From Ampelomyces quisqualis (lineage: Eukaryota > Ascomycota > Dothideomycetes > Pleosporales > Phaeosphaeriaceae), in contig JAGTXZ010000018.1 in assembly GCA_018398575.1 (NCBI GenBank), positions 1,178,001 to 1,242,000 of the forward strand: DNA of 64,000 bases. The letters run 5' to 3'. The first letter of the stretch is position 1. The number at the start of each line of letters is the position of its first letter. A model generated the notes under the pieces. That model worked only from the letters and a program-made list of their open reading frames with translations. It made no database searches and was not told where the DNA came from. A program made the translations under genes and the position numbers. Shown one piece after another: positions 17,711-29,693 of this stretch.

Positions 17711-20119
17711 CTATTAAGGCGTATAATAAACCCTAGAAACTTAACTTAGTTAGTAGTAAAGGTATATTTCTTTAAGTTAACAAAAAGAATATATTCTCTT
17801 AGCTTAGCAAGTACTTTTCTTACCTACTCCTAATAATCTTTTCTCTTTTAAGAAAAGATTAAGACACTATTAAGATAGATAACGCAAAAGATATCTTAAT
17901 ATAAGGTTAAGGCTCTATTAATATACCTCTAGAACGTAGTAGGCGCGTTAGTTAACCTAAAAGGTATAACTATGTACTTAAAGTAGCTGTATTGCGTGTC
18001 AAACGCTATCTTTTACTTATTACCTTACTAGATCCTAATTTAGTAATATACATTCTTAAGATTAATCTTAGTAAACTTTACTAATCTATAGAGCTAATTA
18101 AGAGTCTTTCTAATTAAGAGTAGAGCTAATTTATTCTTCTTAGTAACTTAGTTAAGGCCTTAATAGTCTATATAAAGGTATAACATCCTATTCTTTTTAA
18201 GCACAAATAGAATAAGTGCTTCTGCAAAGCTTATACTTTCTTAGATCTAGCTTAGCCTCTACGCTGTTGCTAAGTAGTTACGTAGTATACTTAGCTATTT
18301 TAGTAAGAGGTTATAGAGTAGCCTATAAGAAGCTATAGCTTTTTCTTTTAGCTTAATAGCGTAGTTGCCTCTGTAGTGCTATAGCAGCGCGTTAGCAGCG
18401 TTGCTATTAGCAACGTCTTTAAAGTTCTTAAGCTTAATAGGCTATAATAAGTATTTAGTAGAAGATAATAATATACTGCCTACTAGGATAGCGTATACAC
18501 TTAGCTTGTTATAGAGAGATTCTGCAAAGGTTTTAGCGTCTTGAACTCTTATTATATTAGTGTTAAGCTTATAGCGCTACTACTTTAACTTGTAGTTAAT
18601 AACAACGCGTCTTTCTTTTAGGCTGAGTAACTCTAAAATAACAGGTTAAGCTACATTAGTAATCCTGTATAGAATAGTAGTAAAGGACTTAGTAACACTA
18701 TAGTTAACTTTTATTGTTAGATAGGCCTAATAAGCGTAGAAGCTAGGCACTATACTTAAGTTAGGTAAGCAGATAGTTAGTAGCGCTATACTATTAATCT
18801 AAGAAAGGTTCTTAAGTAAAGTAACTTTCTTGTTAATTATACTAAGTTCTATACTATACTTAATTAGTATTTGTATAGGCTACCTAGCACTATTATTACG
18901 CAGCGTTCTAAGTACTTTAATATAGTTCTTCTATTATAATAGAACTTAGGCTATTAAAAGAAAGAGTTCTTTTAGGCCTTCTTGTTTTTTATTTGTATTA
19001 CGTTTAAACTAGTAATAAGAGAGGAGCTGTTAAGCCTTAATCTATACTCTCTAGCCTAATAGCCTATTTTACTATAATAGTAGCAAGCGTTAGTTAGCTT
19101 TAGGCTTAGGTTTATAGTGCTAGTAACACAACGTTGTAAAGCTATTGCGTTAGGTTTAGCCTACAAAGTTTTACCTATACTAGGCGTACTATATATATAA
19201 TAGTATAGTAATAGTATACTACTACTATAGTATAAGTTATTCTCTAGCGTTGCAGCGCGTTTAATAAGTTTCTTGTAAGTAGTAGAAAACTTAGTATAGT
19301 TAGAGAGAGCTACTCTAATCTCTAGGTAGAGTTTGCTATATAAGTGCATTACTAAGTGTTTCTACTTATAAGAGAGGTTTACCTAATTTTCTAACGTTAA
19401 TAAATAGGCTATAAATTTGTTTACTATTTAGCTATCTTTTTAGAATACCTTTTAATACTATATAGTAACTTAAAGCTCCTTATTTATAAGGCTCTTAATC
19501 TAATTAAGTAGAAAGAATATTATATTACGCTACGCCAGCGTTTTACTATTATCTTTCTATTTTCTTTGTATCTATATTTATTAAAACGTAGTTTATAGGT
19601 ACTAGAGAGTAAAGGCAATCTTTTAGTTCTTAAGCTAGAAGGCTAAGGAGTCTAAATTAAAAGGTAATAGATAGCCTAGCCTTAAAGTTCTAATACTCTC
19701 TAATTTCTTTACCTTTAAAGACAAAGATTTTCTTAATCTTTAGCCTACGTTCTAGTAGTGCTAATAGGTTAAGTTAAGGGCGTTGCGCTAGTAGGGACAT
19801 ATTGCGTCTACTAAGAGGAGTTAGTTCTACTTTATTAGGAGCGCCTAAGAGCTGTTTAGAAGTTAAGAAAGGTTGTTTACCTACTAGTAATTACTTCTAT
19901 TAGTGTACTTCCTTCTTTAAATTCTAGATATTAGCTTACTTCTTAAGTTCTTAGCGCTAGCGCTTTAGCTGCGCTAAGCGTTTACCTAGACTGCTTATTA
20001 TTTCTTTATTAGAGGTGTTTTCTCTTAATAGGTTAGCTAGTAGGCTTAGAAGTAGATCCTAATCTATTATTATTAAGTAACTAGGCTGCTATTCTTTTGC
20101 AAGGTAAAAGAATTAAAAC
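17711..20119 (-). pseudogene. Ty3/gypsy gag, protease and partial reverse transcriptase of element C
   Basis: It reads right to left from the 5' LTR. Gag occupies about 20100-18950: a fragment open for 62 codons at 19161-19349 (LYSKLYLEIRVALSNYT) is the usual Gag segment before the knuckle. The knuckle itself (about 19043-19085, CYYYSKIGYQAREY) has its second Cys, His and last Cys turned to Tyr. Protease and the start of RT follow. RT motifs near the end are PFRLTNAPTTFQRYIN (about 17905-17955) and IYLNSVLIFS (about 17852-17881, YLDD changed to YLNS). It then breaks at the element E LTR within FLGFII. RNase H and integrase are absent from this copy. Confidence 0.85.
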
Positions 20120-20400
20120 TATAAGAGGTTTATATAACAGTAAAGTTCTAAGATAATAATAGTAGTATAGATAGAAGTAAGTTAATTTCTGTTCTATAGC
20201 TTTAGTGCAGAACTACTCTTTGTAGATATAAGTAGATGCGTATTCTTATAACTAGAATACACTAGTTCTACACTAGCATAGCGCTATTAAGACGCTAGGG
20301 TAGCTGTGCGTGTTTTACGCATATAATAGCTAGAGTAGTGTTATAGTAGCGTAGGCGTATTACTACACAACTAATAGCTCTATACTATAGTATCCTTACA
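20120..20400 (-). repeat. 5' LTR of element C (281 bp)
   Basis: It runs from TATAAGAGG to ATCCTTACA and is the uninterrupted counterpart of 4091-5227. It contains TAGATAGAAG at about 20168-20177, the empty target site of MITE copy 2. The right flank TAATT is the target duplication partner of CAATT at 4086-4090. Confidence 0.9.
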
Positions 20401-21270
20401 TAATTTTAGTTAGACTTTTACTTTATAGTAAAGGTAAAGCGCTAGCTTAGCACTATCTTCTATCTGTAAATAGACAGCTAAATAGAATAGTAAAACTAAA
20501 CCCTAGAGTAATACTTAAGAGCTTTTGTAAGCAATTAGCCTAATAATTAAGTATACCTTCTGTTACTAGTAAAATTTGTATATAATAATGCTAAACAAGC
20601 TATATTAGAAATATTCTTATTCTTTACCTACTGTAGGTTCTATCTACGACTAAACTATAAGCTAATAGCGCCTACTAAAGTTTCTAGAGTTAAGAGAAGC
20701 TTGTAGAAGCTTATACAAACGTAAGACACTTTAGCGATTACTAGAATAAAAGTTTATAATACTAAGAGCAATATTATAATAAAAAACATAGCCTCTAAGG
20801 ATTTAAACTAGAAGATATAATTCTCTTATTAATAAAGCATCTACGCTTGCACAGCACTAGTAGAAAGCTATTACTATACTAGATAGGCTCTTTTTTAGTT
20901 AAAGAGTAAATTAGCTTATAAGCTTTTAGAATCTTACCTTTGTTATATATAAGAATCTACTTTGTATTCTATACCTTCTTACTCTAGCTATTTGTAGCTA
21001 GAAAGGAAGAAGAGTTAACCTTACCTAGGCCTGTTAATCTTAATAATAGTAAGAAGCTATAATAACGCTATAAGATTAAAGCTATTTTAGTAAAGAGGCG
21101 CAATAGGTATTTAGTAAATAACCTAGTTAAATAGAAAGGCTAGCTATTAGAATATAATAAGTAGGTTAATAAAAAAGATATAGACTAATTACTTATAGAG
21201 AAGTATAACTAGAGAGAAGATTAATTATAATTACAAATTAATATACAGAAAAAAAAAGAAAAAAAAGAAA
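20401..21270 (+). pseudogene. Ty3/gypsy integrase C-terminal half and chromodomain (element D)
   Basis: It continues the integrase cut at 4090. The frame opens with NFSQTFTL and then ICKQTAKQNSKTKPQ (the HPQTDGQTER block with RIP changes) near 20455-20505. The GPY-type C-terminal part follows (YYNKKHSLQGFKLEDIILL, about 20770-20830). A chromodomain-like end appears at about 21080-21210 (KAILVKRRNRYLVNNLVKQKG, later KKDIDQLLIEKYNQRED). Chromodomains on integrases direct insertion to histone-marked heterochromatin. A purine-rich A/G run at 21250-21277 follows. Confidence 0.85.
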
Positions 21271-22140
21271 AAAACTAGGCATCTTACTAACGCAACGCTA
21301 GCGCCTGAGTAGCGTAACTAGGCGTAAACGCTAGCTTACTCTAGAAAGTTCTTATTATCTACGTTCTTAGAAATAAAGAACTTGTTACTATTAACCTTTT
21401 TACTCTTTCTTCTATTCTTCTACTTTTCTATAGTAACTTTACTTAGATTACTCTAAGGCTTGCGCTTTACTAGCGTTATAGTAGCGCACTTTAGGTGCGT
21501 TAGCTTACTCTTAGTAGTAGAGCACTTAAAGATAGGCTACCTAGATAGCTAGAACTTAGCTAGGCGTTTTCTAGAAGCCTTAGCCTTAGCCTTAGCCTTA
21601 CTCTTGCCCTTTCCTTTAGTAGAAGAGAGTAGAGAGATAAGGCTCTAAGAAGGAGAAGTTTTATTTCTTTCTTTCTTCTACTTCTTACGCTCCTTAAAAT
21701 TAGAGCTCTTGTTAGCATTAGCCTTCTTTAAATTAAGGTTAGAGTTAGACTATATATTAGCCTTACTAAGTAGTAAAAGATTAGCTTAGATAACGTTAGA
21801 ATAATAGCGCAGCAACTGCAAGGAAAAAGAAAAATAACTTACCTAGGCCTATAGGAGATTAAGAATACTTTCTACTATAGTAAAAAGGCAGTTAGTTACT
21901 TTCACCTATAGGATCTAGATCTTATTACCTTTAGGCTAATAGTAACTCTTAAACTTAACCTTCTTATAGAGAAAAAGTTCTACTAAGGTAATTTACTAGC
22001 GCAACGCTGTCTTTTATACATTAATATCTAAGTTTTCTTTAGCCTTATTACTAGTAAGGCGCTACTACTACTAGTATAAAGTATTCTAGCTCTTAACAAA
22101 ACCTAGTAGCACTAGAGTATAGGACTTCTTTTTTTAGAAG
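21271..22140 (-). pseudogene. antisense ORF of gypsy family C, 3' part (copy in element D)
   Basis: This is the minus-strand counterpart of about 5770-6598. It keeps the donor GTAAGT at 21842 and branch TTCTAAC, giving an intron of about 21785-21842, and a Lys-rich tail with KGKGKSKAKAKAKA near 21570-21620. It runs beyond the point where the other copy is cut by element E and ends near the purine run at 21250-21277. The 5' part lies at 29694-30222, on the other side of the family B insertion. The retained splice signals in two separate copies support a real spliced gene. Confidence 0.6.
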
Positions 22141-22357
22141 TGTAAGGGGCGGACCCTAAGGGTAGATGCTAGAAAATAAAGACGTAAATTTGTGTTCTAT
22201 CCTAATTGCTACCTAAAGGGTTTTTATAGTCTAGAGGATTTTAGTGTTCTAGTCTAGAACGTTTTTAGTGTTCTAGTCTAGAGCGTTTTTGGTATTCTAG
22301 TTTAGAGAGCTAAGGTTTTTTTATAACTAAAGACTAACTAGGCAGCAGCCTATTATA
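22141..22357 (-). repeat. 3' LTR of element B (217 bp)
   Basis: TGTAAGGGGCGG...CCTATTATA. It matches the other family B LTRs and contains the repeated TTCTAGTCTAGA units. The adjacent TAATCTTCCTGCTCT is the complement of the polypurine tract. Confidence 0.92.
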
Positions 22358-22429
22358 TAATCTTCCTGCTCTAGCGCTAAGTGCGCTTAGACCTGCGTAA
22401 CTATTAAAATAAAAATTACTCTACTTAGA

Positions 22430-24110
22430 TTTGTTATTCTGTACTCTTACTTCTCTTTTTTGGTAGCACTATATACTACACTAGCCTTGCCTTCTACACA
22501 CTTGCTTCTGCGTTACTTCTCTTGTTAACCTACGCATCTCTTATACTTGTGCTGCTATTTATAAAGATGCTAAGTCTACGCACTTCTTATAGTTCTCTAG
22601 CTAAGCGTTATACTACTAACTCTTTTATTATAAGTTTTACATTTAAGGCGCTAAGCTAGGTCTAGGTATATTACTAACTAGTAATAGGACAGACTAAACA
22701 TTATTATAAAGGCTAAGCTTAACTTACTATATTGTTTAGGCTGCACTATTACTTAGCTTAAGAGTAATAAGTCTAAGTGTAAGATTACTTATAGTAAGAG
22801 CACCTACTCTTAGTGCAAGGACGCTTACATTACGTACAGGCCTATAAGTTAACTACTATATTCTCTTACTTTTCTAGTTAATTCTAATTACTTTATAGAT
22901 TAAAAATTACCTTAAGATTATAGTTATTTTGCTTTATAACGCGCTTACTTATAATCTTAAAGTTAAGTAGCTGTTAACGCAGCATACAATTACTAGTCTC
23001 TAGTCTAACTTTGTTAATAAGCTTAGGGCTGCTTAGGCAAAGTCTTATAGTAGTAATAAGTCTAGCTACTAGAGTCTAACGCGCAAGGTTAACAAGGTTA
23101 ATATCTTAGTAGATATCTGCTAGCTCTTCTAGTAGCTTCTTGTTAAGCAGAACACTATTATTTATAAGCTTAATAATATTAGCGCTAGTATATAGCAGCT
23201 CTATACTAATGTAAGTTCTTTTTAATTTGTTTTCCTTCTATTAGAGTTTGTTTTCCTTAGGCGTTATATGTATTTTACTAACATTTAATTAGGCTAAAGA
23301 GCACAACATATAGATTTCTAGCGTAGGCTTTTAAGTTTCTTACGTTAGTAACGCCCTCTACACTACTAACAGGCTGCTCTATTACTTTAATATAATAGAG
23401 TCTAATATCTGCAAAAAGTCTATGTATAACACAAAGGTGTAGGCTAAGACTAATTATTTAGTAATAGTAACTATTACGCCCTCTAATAGTAAGGAGGTAG
23501 GCTCTAGCGTGTAGTATCCTTGCTATAGTTTCTGTATAGCGCTTGTAGGTAATTTCTATAGTAATAGACTTTCTGTTATAGTTTCTACCTTTATTCTATT
23601 ACTAAGCCTAGACTCTATAAAACTAGTCTTGCATTCCTTAATACTACTTATGTATTAAAATAAATATTACGCTTTATTTCTTAGGCTTATAGGCTCTTAT
23701 AGCTCTACTTCTATTACAGACGTTATTATTCTTACTAGTCCTTATAGTCTAGCGCAGTCTAAGTATTAGAATTCTATACCTCTTCTTTAAGTTTTCCTAG
23801 ACTCTCTAAAGATTTATATTACGCTATGTCTTAACTAACTATTGCCTAGCTTAAGTAGCTAGATCTCTAGAGTTAATCTAGGCTCTTTCTCTTGCATTCT
23901 TTAGCTATTAATGCAGTTAAGGTAAGTAGTTACTCTACTAACAGCCTATTTAAGTCTTGTTATGTTTCTATATTATTTATCTACTTAGTAAGGGCTATAG
24001 TGTTAGTAATATTTACTTACAGTTCCTATATTAGTTCTACGTATCTTACTTATTTTACTAGGTATTATAGCTATATGCCTTGCCCTTTTTTCTTCTATTA
24101 TTCTATAAAG
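22430..24110 (+). pseudogene. antisense spliced ORF of gypsy family B (best-preserved copy)
   Basis: It lies on the strand opposite to gag-pol, between pol and the 3' LTR. One stretch has a Cys-containing segment (CTITQLKSNKSKCKITYSKS and CKDAYITYRP, about 22743-22850). Further on is a helical segment (SLQSNFVNKLRAAQAKSYSS, later ILVDICQLFQQLLVKQN, about 23000-23165). A textbook fungal intron follows at 23211-23292: donor GTAAGT, branch TACTAAC at 23276-23282, acceptor TTAG. The same region in the copy at 35941-44085 has donor and acceptor destroyed by RIP-type changes. The 3' end is uncertain; an open stretch at 23892-24116 may or may not belong. The function is unknown. Confidence 0.6.
23211..23292 (+). 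other. intron of the antisense ORF in element B (82 bp)
   Basis: GTAAGT donor, TACTAAC branch site ending 10 bases before the end of the acceptor TTAG. Because it is antisense to the retrotransposon genome RNA, splicing would not remove it during retrotransposition. Confidence 0.75.
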
Positions 24111-24119
24111 ATATAGTTA

Positions 24120-27100
24120 ACAAAGTACTTATTATTAGCTTTATCCTTGCTTACTACTATTACTTCTAGTTACTAGTTATTAGACTTCTAGTGCAGAAGC
24201 AGATTTTCTATATTAAGCTAGAGGCAGTTAATATAGAATCTTAGGTGCACTCTAAGAGGTACGCTTAGTTCTATAACGTAAGGAGAGATAACTTTTATAA
24301 CTATGTACTTCTTATTCTTCTAATCTAGTTTTTTTAAAAGTCTTTTATTAGATATAAAGCAACTATACTAAAGCTATACTTTGTCTCTTATATAAAGCTT
24401 TAGAGCTTTCTATCTATAGTAATTAGCCTAGCGTTCTTATTCTTACTATACTTCTACTATCTTTGCTTATACATAGTCTATTGTTTCTTTTATTTTAGTT
24501 ACTATTACTTTAGCAGTAGCCCTTTAATTATTACTAGACAAGTATTAGTTCTCTATAGTCTATTCTAGGTCTAACTAAATAGAGTTTGTATTGTAACTGT
24601 ACTAAAAGAAGAATAGGCTAACACCTGTAGACGCTGCACTTTATCTAGCTATTGCAATTTATGCTAGTAGGCATAGAGCAGCCTAGTTTAACTAGTCCTA
24701 GTTTACAAAAGCTCTTAAGTAGGCTTTTACTATACTGTTTATTTGCTCTATAGCGCTATTTGTCTAAAAGTAGTATACTGTTAAGACTCTTCTTTATATT
24801 CTAAGCTTGTTATAGAGTAAAGACTAGAATTTACTTACAAATTATAACTCTCTATTAGACACTATAGCGTCTAGAAGCTAGTAGTACGCAACTACCTATT
24901 TAATAAATGCCTTAACTATAGTAAAAACTTTTAGGTCTAGAATAGGCACAAGCACTACGTTTTTACTTAGCTAGTTAGTAACTACTATAAGGTGTAACAT
25001 TCTGTAGCTTAGCAGAAGGCTAATAATAAAGTCTACTAACAATTCCTTCTATATTTAAACTAAGAGCAGAAGTAAGCGCAGTAGTTCTTATTTAAGTTTC
25101 TTCTAAGGCTTTATTCTACTACACACTACGCAGTTCTAGACAAACTACTAGATACTTAAGAACATTCTAAGCTAGAAGTAATTTCTTGCTAATATTGCGT
25201 ATGTGTTTTCTTTGCTTAGGTGCCTAGTAATTAGAGAATTATATACTTCTAAAATAATATAAGTTTATAGGTTTACGTATTCTAGCACTTATTTGCGCTT
25301 TTTATAGAGTAGGTATCCTAAGTTATCTAAGCTATACTCTACTAAGAAAACTTTTAGACTTAGATAGAGAGGGAATTTTTACTGTTCTATCCTAACAGCG
25401 TTAACTGCTAATTAGTAGGTTTTATCTATACAAATAGCCTGTTTCTACAATTTCTTAATAGCAGGCTCTATTAGTTTCTTAGAGCGTTTGCTTGTGTAAG
25501 GACTTTACCTAAGCGTAGTCTTGCATAGTACTACAGTTTCTTTAGTAGTATCTAGAGCGTCTTTTGCTACAAAAGGCCTTTTAGCACCTTAGTTGTAGGT
25601 AACGTTCTCTTCTCTTAACGCAGCGTCTTTGTCTGCAAGCACGTTTTAGAGCGCTCTCTTTTTAACTATAGAGTAATCCTTAGTATTCTAGCTTTAGGTA
25701 ACGTCTTTTTCTTTTAACGTAGCGTCTTTGTCTGCAAGCCTGTTTTAGAGCTGCTCTATTTCTTCTTCTCTCTGTAGTAGTGCATCTCTCTGCTAAGTTA
25801 CAAAAGAAGTAGTTAACGCAGTATCTTTGTCTGTAAGCACATTTTAAAGCTACTTTATTTTCTTCTTCTTCTATTATAGTATATCTCTCTGCTAAGCTAT
25901 AAGAGAAGTAGTTAACGCAGCATCTTTATTTATAAGCTTGTTTTAAAGCTACTTTGTTACCTTCTCCCCCTATTACAGTATATTTCTCTACTAAGCTATA
26001 AGAAAAGTAGTTAACGCAGTATCTTTGTTTACAAGTACGTTTTAAAGCTACTCTATTTCTTCTTTCCTCTATTATAGTGTATCTCTCTGCTAAGCTGCAA
26101 AAGAAGTAGCAAGTACTAGGTCTTCTTTATCTTTAGTTTCTAAAGTAGAAGTAAATAATTAGAAAGTCTGTAACTATACCTACGCGTCTACTCTTCTTTA
26201 AAGAAGATCTTATTCTTTTCTAAAAAGAGTATCTACTCTACTATTAACGTTTCCTAAGTAGTATTAAAATCTAACATTAAACGTGCTAAGAAACTCTGCC
26301 TAGTAGATGTGTCTTTCTGTTAGTAGTTATATAGTAGTAAAGTATTCTAGGTTTTTATAGTCTGTAAGTATAGTAAAATACTTTACTCTCTAAAGTTTAG
26401 TTCTCTACTACTCTAAGCACTTAACTATAGCTAACAGCTTCTTGTTATAAATAGTATAGTTAGCTTCTACTACTGTATTCTGTACTAAGTAGTAAGCTAC
26501 AGCCTAGAGGCATCTGTCTCTACTGTATTAAGACAGCACTCCTCTAGTTAACTATTCTAAAGCGTTGCATTCTACTACTATTTTAAGCTCTATATTAAAG
26601 TTTACTAAGAATAGTTCTACTATAAAAGCTTCCTTTAGCTTATTAAAGGACATCTGTTGTTTAAAGCCCTAGTAGAAGGCTACGCCTTTTCTAGTTAGCC
26701 TAGTTAGTAGAGTAGCTAGCTCTAAGAAGTCTTTTATAAACTGTTAGTAGAAGTTAGCAAAGCTAACAAAACTCTAGACTCCTTTAACTGTCTTAGGAGG
26801 CTCCTAGGAATGTATAGCAGCTACTTTCTTAGAGTCTATACTTATTTCTTTCTTAGCTTTAATAATAAATCTAAGGTATTTAGTCTTTTTTACACTAAAC
26901 TTACTTTTCTTTATATTAAGGTGTAACTCTGCTACTCTAAGTTTCTAGATTACTAGCTTTACCTTTTTCTTATAGTTTACCTTAGACCTACTTATATATA
27001 TTAACACGTTATCTATATAAGCTAAACAGAAATTATCTAGGTATTCTCTTAGTGTCTAATTAATATATTTCTAGAACGTACTTAGAGTGTTTATAAGTCT

Positions 27101-29475
27101 AAAGGGTGTTATAAGCTACTTATAGAGGCTGAAGCGCGTCTAGAAGGCTGTCTTTTATTTGTCTTCTTTAGTAATCCTAATCTTATAAAAGGCTTAGATA
27201 ACATCTACTTTAGTAAACTATTTAGCTTTAGTAATCTAGGCTAAAGTCTCTTAGATAAGTAGGAGCAGGTATTAGTTCTTCCTTGTAATTGCGTTAAGGG
27301 CCTAGTAGTCTACACAGAACTATAGGCCCCCTCTTAGCTTCTTTACAAATAGAACTAGTGTAGAGGCGCTTAACTAGCTTACCTATATAAAGCTATAGTC
27401 TAGGTAAAAAGTAAGCTCTTTTTAAAGCATAAGAAGTTCTTCTCTTAACATGCTATATAGTAGGCCCTACAGCACCTCTATAGTCTTTTTATCTTTTTCT
27501 ACTAGCTTAATAGAATAATTAATAGTAGGTCCTCTTACTAGAGAGAGTTAGTCTGCTTCTTTGCGTAGGAAGGTTTTGTATTTTTCTTTTAGGTAATCTA
27601 AAAGCACTAACCTAGGGTCTACTTAAAGCTTAGTTTTTAGGGCCTTTTAGATATCTACTATTAACGCAGCGTAAAGGTAGATAAATTTGTCCTTCTAGCC
27701 CTATTGTAGCTAGGCAGAGTACGCAGCTGCTGTAATACTCTATAGTAAAAGAAGTTTCTTTCCCTCCTAACTTCTAACTTGCGTCTAAGTAGAGTAGATG
27801 TATATTAATTTCTTTACTAGTGCAATAGTAACATTATACTAGTTTATCTATAGTTAACCTAGAACTAAGTTGTATTCTTTGTCTCTGTTTAGTTTATAGG
27901 CCTATAGTGTCTTCTTGTGCCTATTAATGTTAATTCTTATCTAGACAGCTGTCTTTATCTAAGACTAGGCTCTAGTAATCTTAATAATTTCTCTTAAAGC
28001 TATTAACTTACGCTCTAACTTATTTTTGTAGATAAACTTAGTTAAAGTTATAGCGTAAGTAAGACACTTAGTATTAATTATTATAGAAGTAACTGTTATT
28101 TTATTAACAATAGTATGTACAGTAATAAGTTCTCTATCTAGCTATTTTTTCTAGAATTGTTAAAATCTCTTATCCTCTTTTAGTGTTGTGTTACTATACT
28201 CTTGTCTGCAACTTTAGACAAGAGTTACTTATTTTCTAAGCTTAGGGTGTCTTTTAACGCGTCTTTTTCTTCCTTACTCTATGCCTTAGCTACTATAGCT
28301 TTAGTAGGTTTTAAAAGTAAAGATAGTTTACATTTACTAGTGTAGTGTCCTAACTTACTATAGTAGAAGTATAAGTTATTTTGTCTCTAGTAAGACTGCT
28401 CTTTTGTAGTAGCCTACTTAGCTTTCTTTTCTTTAGAGGATTTTTTCTTAGTTCTCTTAGAATGTCCTCTTGTAGGTTCCTAATCTATAAGTTCTCTAAT
28501 GTTCTATCTTTTAGTATGCTTACTACTAAGTTTTACTTTGTATAAGTTTTCTTTAATAATTACTACTTTATCTATAAGGTTGTAGATTTCTTATTTAAGT
28601 TTAGTTTTTACAAAGATTATCCTGTCTTATAGGTCTAGCTAGATAGCACTTAGATACTTTGTTTTTAGGTTTACTTTATTGTCTTCTTTACCTGCGTTAT
28701 AGGCTAGCCTTATAAACTCTGCGTTAAAGTTTTAAAGGAAAGATTTATTCTATTAAATTGTTTAGAGTTTTCTTTCTAATCTTTTGTTGTGTAGCTTGTT
28801 ACTAAATTAGTTGTTTAGGAAGTCCTAAAGTTCTTTTGCAGAGCCTTAAAAGTTCTAGATTACTTAAGACAAGGCTACACTAGCTACTAACCCCTTAAGG
28901 TAGTTGAAAATATAGCTTGCTTAAGAGCCTAGTTCTGCGCTGTTATATTCTAGTTTATACTTTATTTAGGCCTTAAAGATATATTAATCCTTTTAATCTC
29001 TTTTGTATACTTCTAGGTTAGAAACTTTGTAAGTCTTCTAAAGTAGGAGGAAGCTTTCTAAGGGAGTCTATACAAAGCTAAAGGTTTCTAGGGTTGCTTA
29101 GGCTATAAGCTATACAACTTGTTCCTGTAGATTTCTTACTAGTAATACTAAGTCTAGATCTGCGCTTATAGGGGGCTTTCCTTTTTTATTATTAGAAGGT
29201 CTAGCTGCTAAGAAGTTACATACTTTTTACTAGGCACGCGTTCTCTTAAGGCTGTTTAACAGTAATTGTTTTTTAATCTGTTATTCTTCTAGGTCTAAGA
29301 AGTTGTTAATAATTATCTAATTAAACTTATTTTTAATAACTAACTTAGAGACGCTGTTACGTCTTATCTAGATAGCTTGTACTATTATATTCTATACTGT
29401 TATAGAGACAGTTACTTGTTCTATGCTAGAGGTTACTAATAGCTCTTTAGCCTAGTTAGGTTTAACAAATTTAAT
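24120..29475 (-). pseudogene. gag-pol of element B
   Basis: It reads leftwards from the 5' LTR. Gag occupies about 29475-28300, with a zinc knuckle near 28331-28372 in which the two first Cys are now Tyr while His and the last Cys remain. Protease follows near 28050-28100. Reverse transcriptase lies at about 27560-26900 with AYIDNVLIY near 27004-27030, then RNase H to about 26200. Coiled-coil-like tandem repeats lie at about 25560-26130, and integrase and chromodomain at about 25500-24120. All frames carry many TAA/TAG stops. Boundaries are by comparison with the copy at 35941-44085. Confidence 0.8.
25560..26130 (-). repeat. coiled-coil-coding tandem repeats in element B pol
   Basis: Several degenerate units of about 98-102 bp share the word order GTTAACGCAG, TCTTTGTCTGCAAG, CGTTTTAGAGC and CTCTATTTCTTCTT. 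On the coding strand they give about 33-residue units rich in Leu, Gln, Lys, Asp and Glu, with LADKDAAL-like segments. The same block is found in every family B copy of the window. Confidence 0.82.
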
Positions 29476-29693
29476 TATAAGGGGCGGACTCTAAGAGTAG
29501 ATGCTAGAAAATAAAGACGTAAATTTGTGTCTTATCCTAATTGCTACCTAAAGGGTTTTTATAGTCTAGAGGATTTTAGTGTTTTAGTCTAAAACGTTTT
29601 TAGTGTTCTGGTCCAGAGCGTTTTTAGTGTTCTAGTTTAGAAAGCTAAGGTTTTTCCGTAACTAAGGACTAACTAGGCAGCAGCCTGTTACAA
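29476..29693 (-). repeat. 5' LTR of element B (218 bp)
   Basis: It extends from TATAAGG (TGT changed to TAT) to CCTGTTACA. The inner neighbour AACAAATTTAAT matches the base sequence just inside the other family B 5' LTRs. It is followed by the target duplication AGAAG. Confidence 0.92.

Larger units (their letters stand above)
4091..20400 (-). mobile_element. Ty3/gypsy element C (same family as D), with nested insertions
   Basis: Its two LTRs are 4091-5227 (282 bp once a MITE is removed) and 20120-20400 (281 bp), both TGTAAG...CTTACA type. The target duplication is CAATT (4086-4090) and TAATT (20401-20405), identical apart from one RIP-type C-to-T. Gag, protease and reverse transcriptase read on the minus strand from 20119 to 17711, so 20120-20400 is the 5' LTR. 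The rest of RT, RNase H, integrase and chromodomain are missing. In their place sits element E (6599-17710). The antisense ORF next to the 3' LTR is kept at 5228-6598. Confidence 0.85.
22141..29693 (-). mobile_element. complete Ty3/gypsy element B (7553 bp)
   Basis: LTRs at 22141-22357 and 29476-29693 enclose gag-pol on the minus strand. The 5-bp target duplication is AGAAG (22136-22140 and 29694-29698), an exact match. It is about 590 bp shorter than the 8145-bp copy at 35941-44085, so it has internal deletions not located here. It splits the antisense ORF of element D. Confidence 0.93.

Noticed and set aside
20401..21270. A separate gypsy element at 20.4 kb, independent of the integrase fragment at 3.6 kb
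   Set aside because: The two integrase halves are complementary, and the insertion between them has a target duplication, so they are one interrupted gene.
23892..24116. Plus-strand open frame of 74 codons with hydrophobic, Tyr-rich translation
   Set aside because: Tyr, Ile and Leu excess is what RIP-mutated DNA gives in any frame. It may fall in the antisense ORF of element B but is not convincing as a gene on its own.
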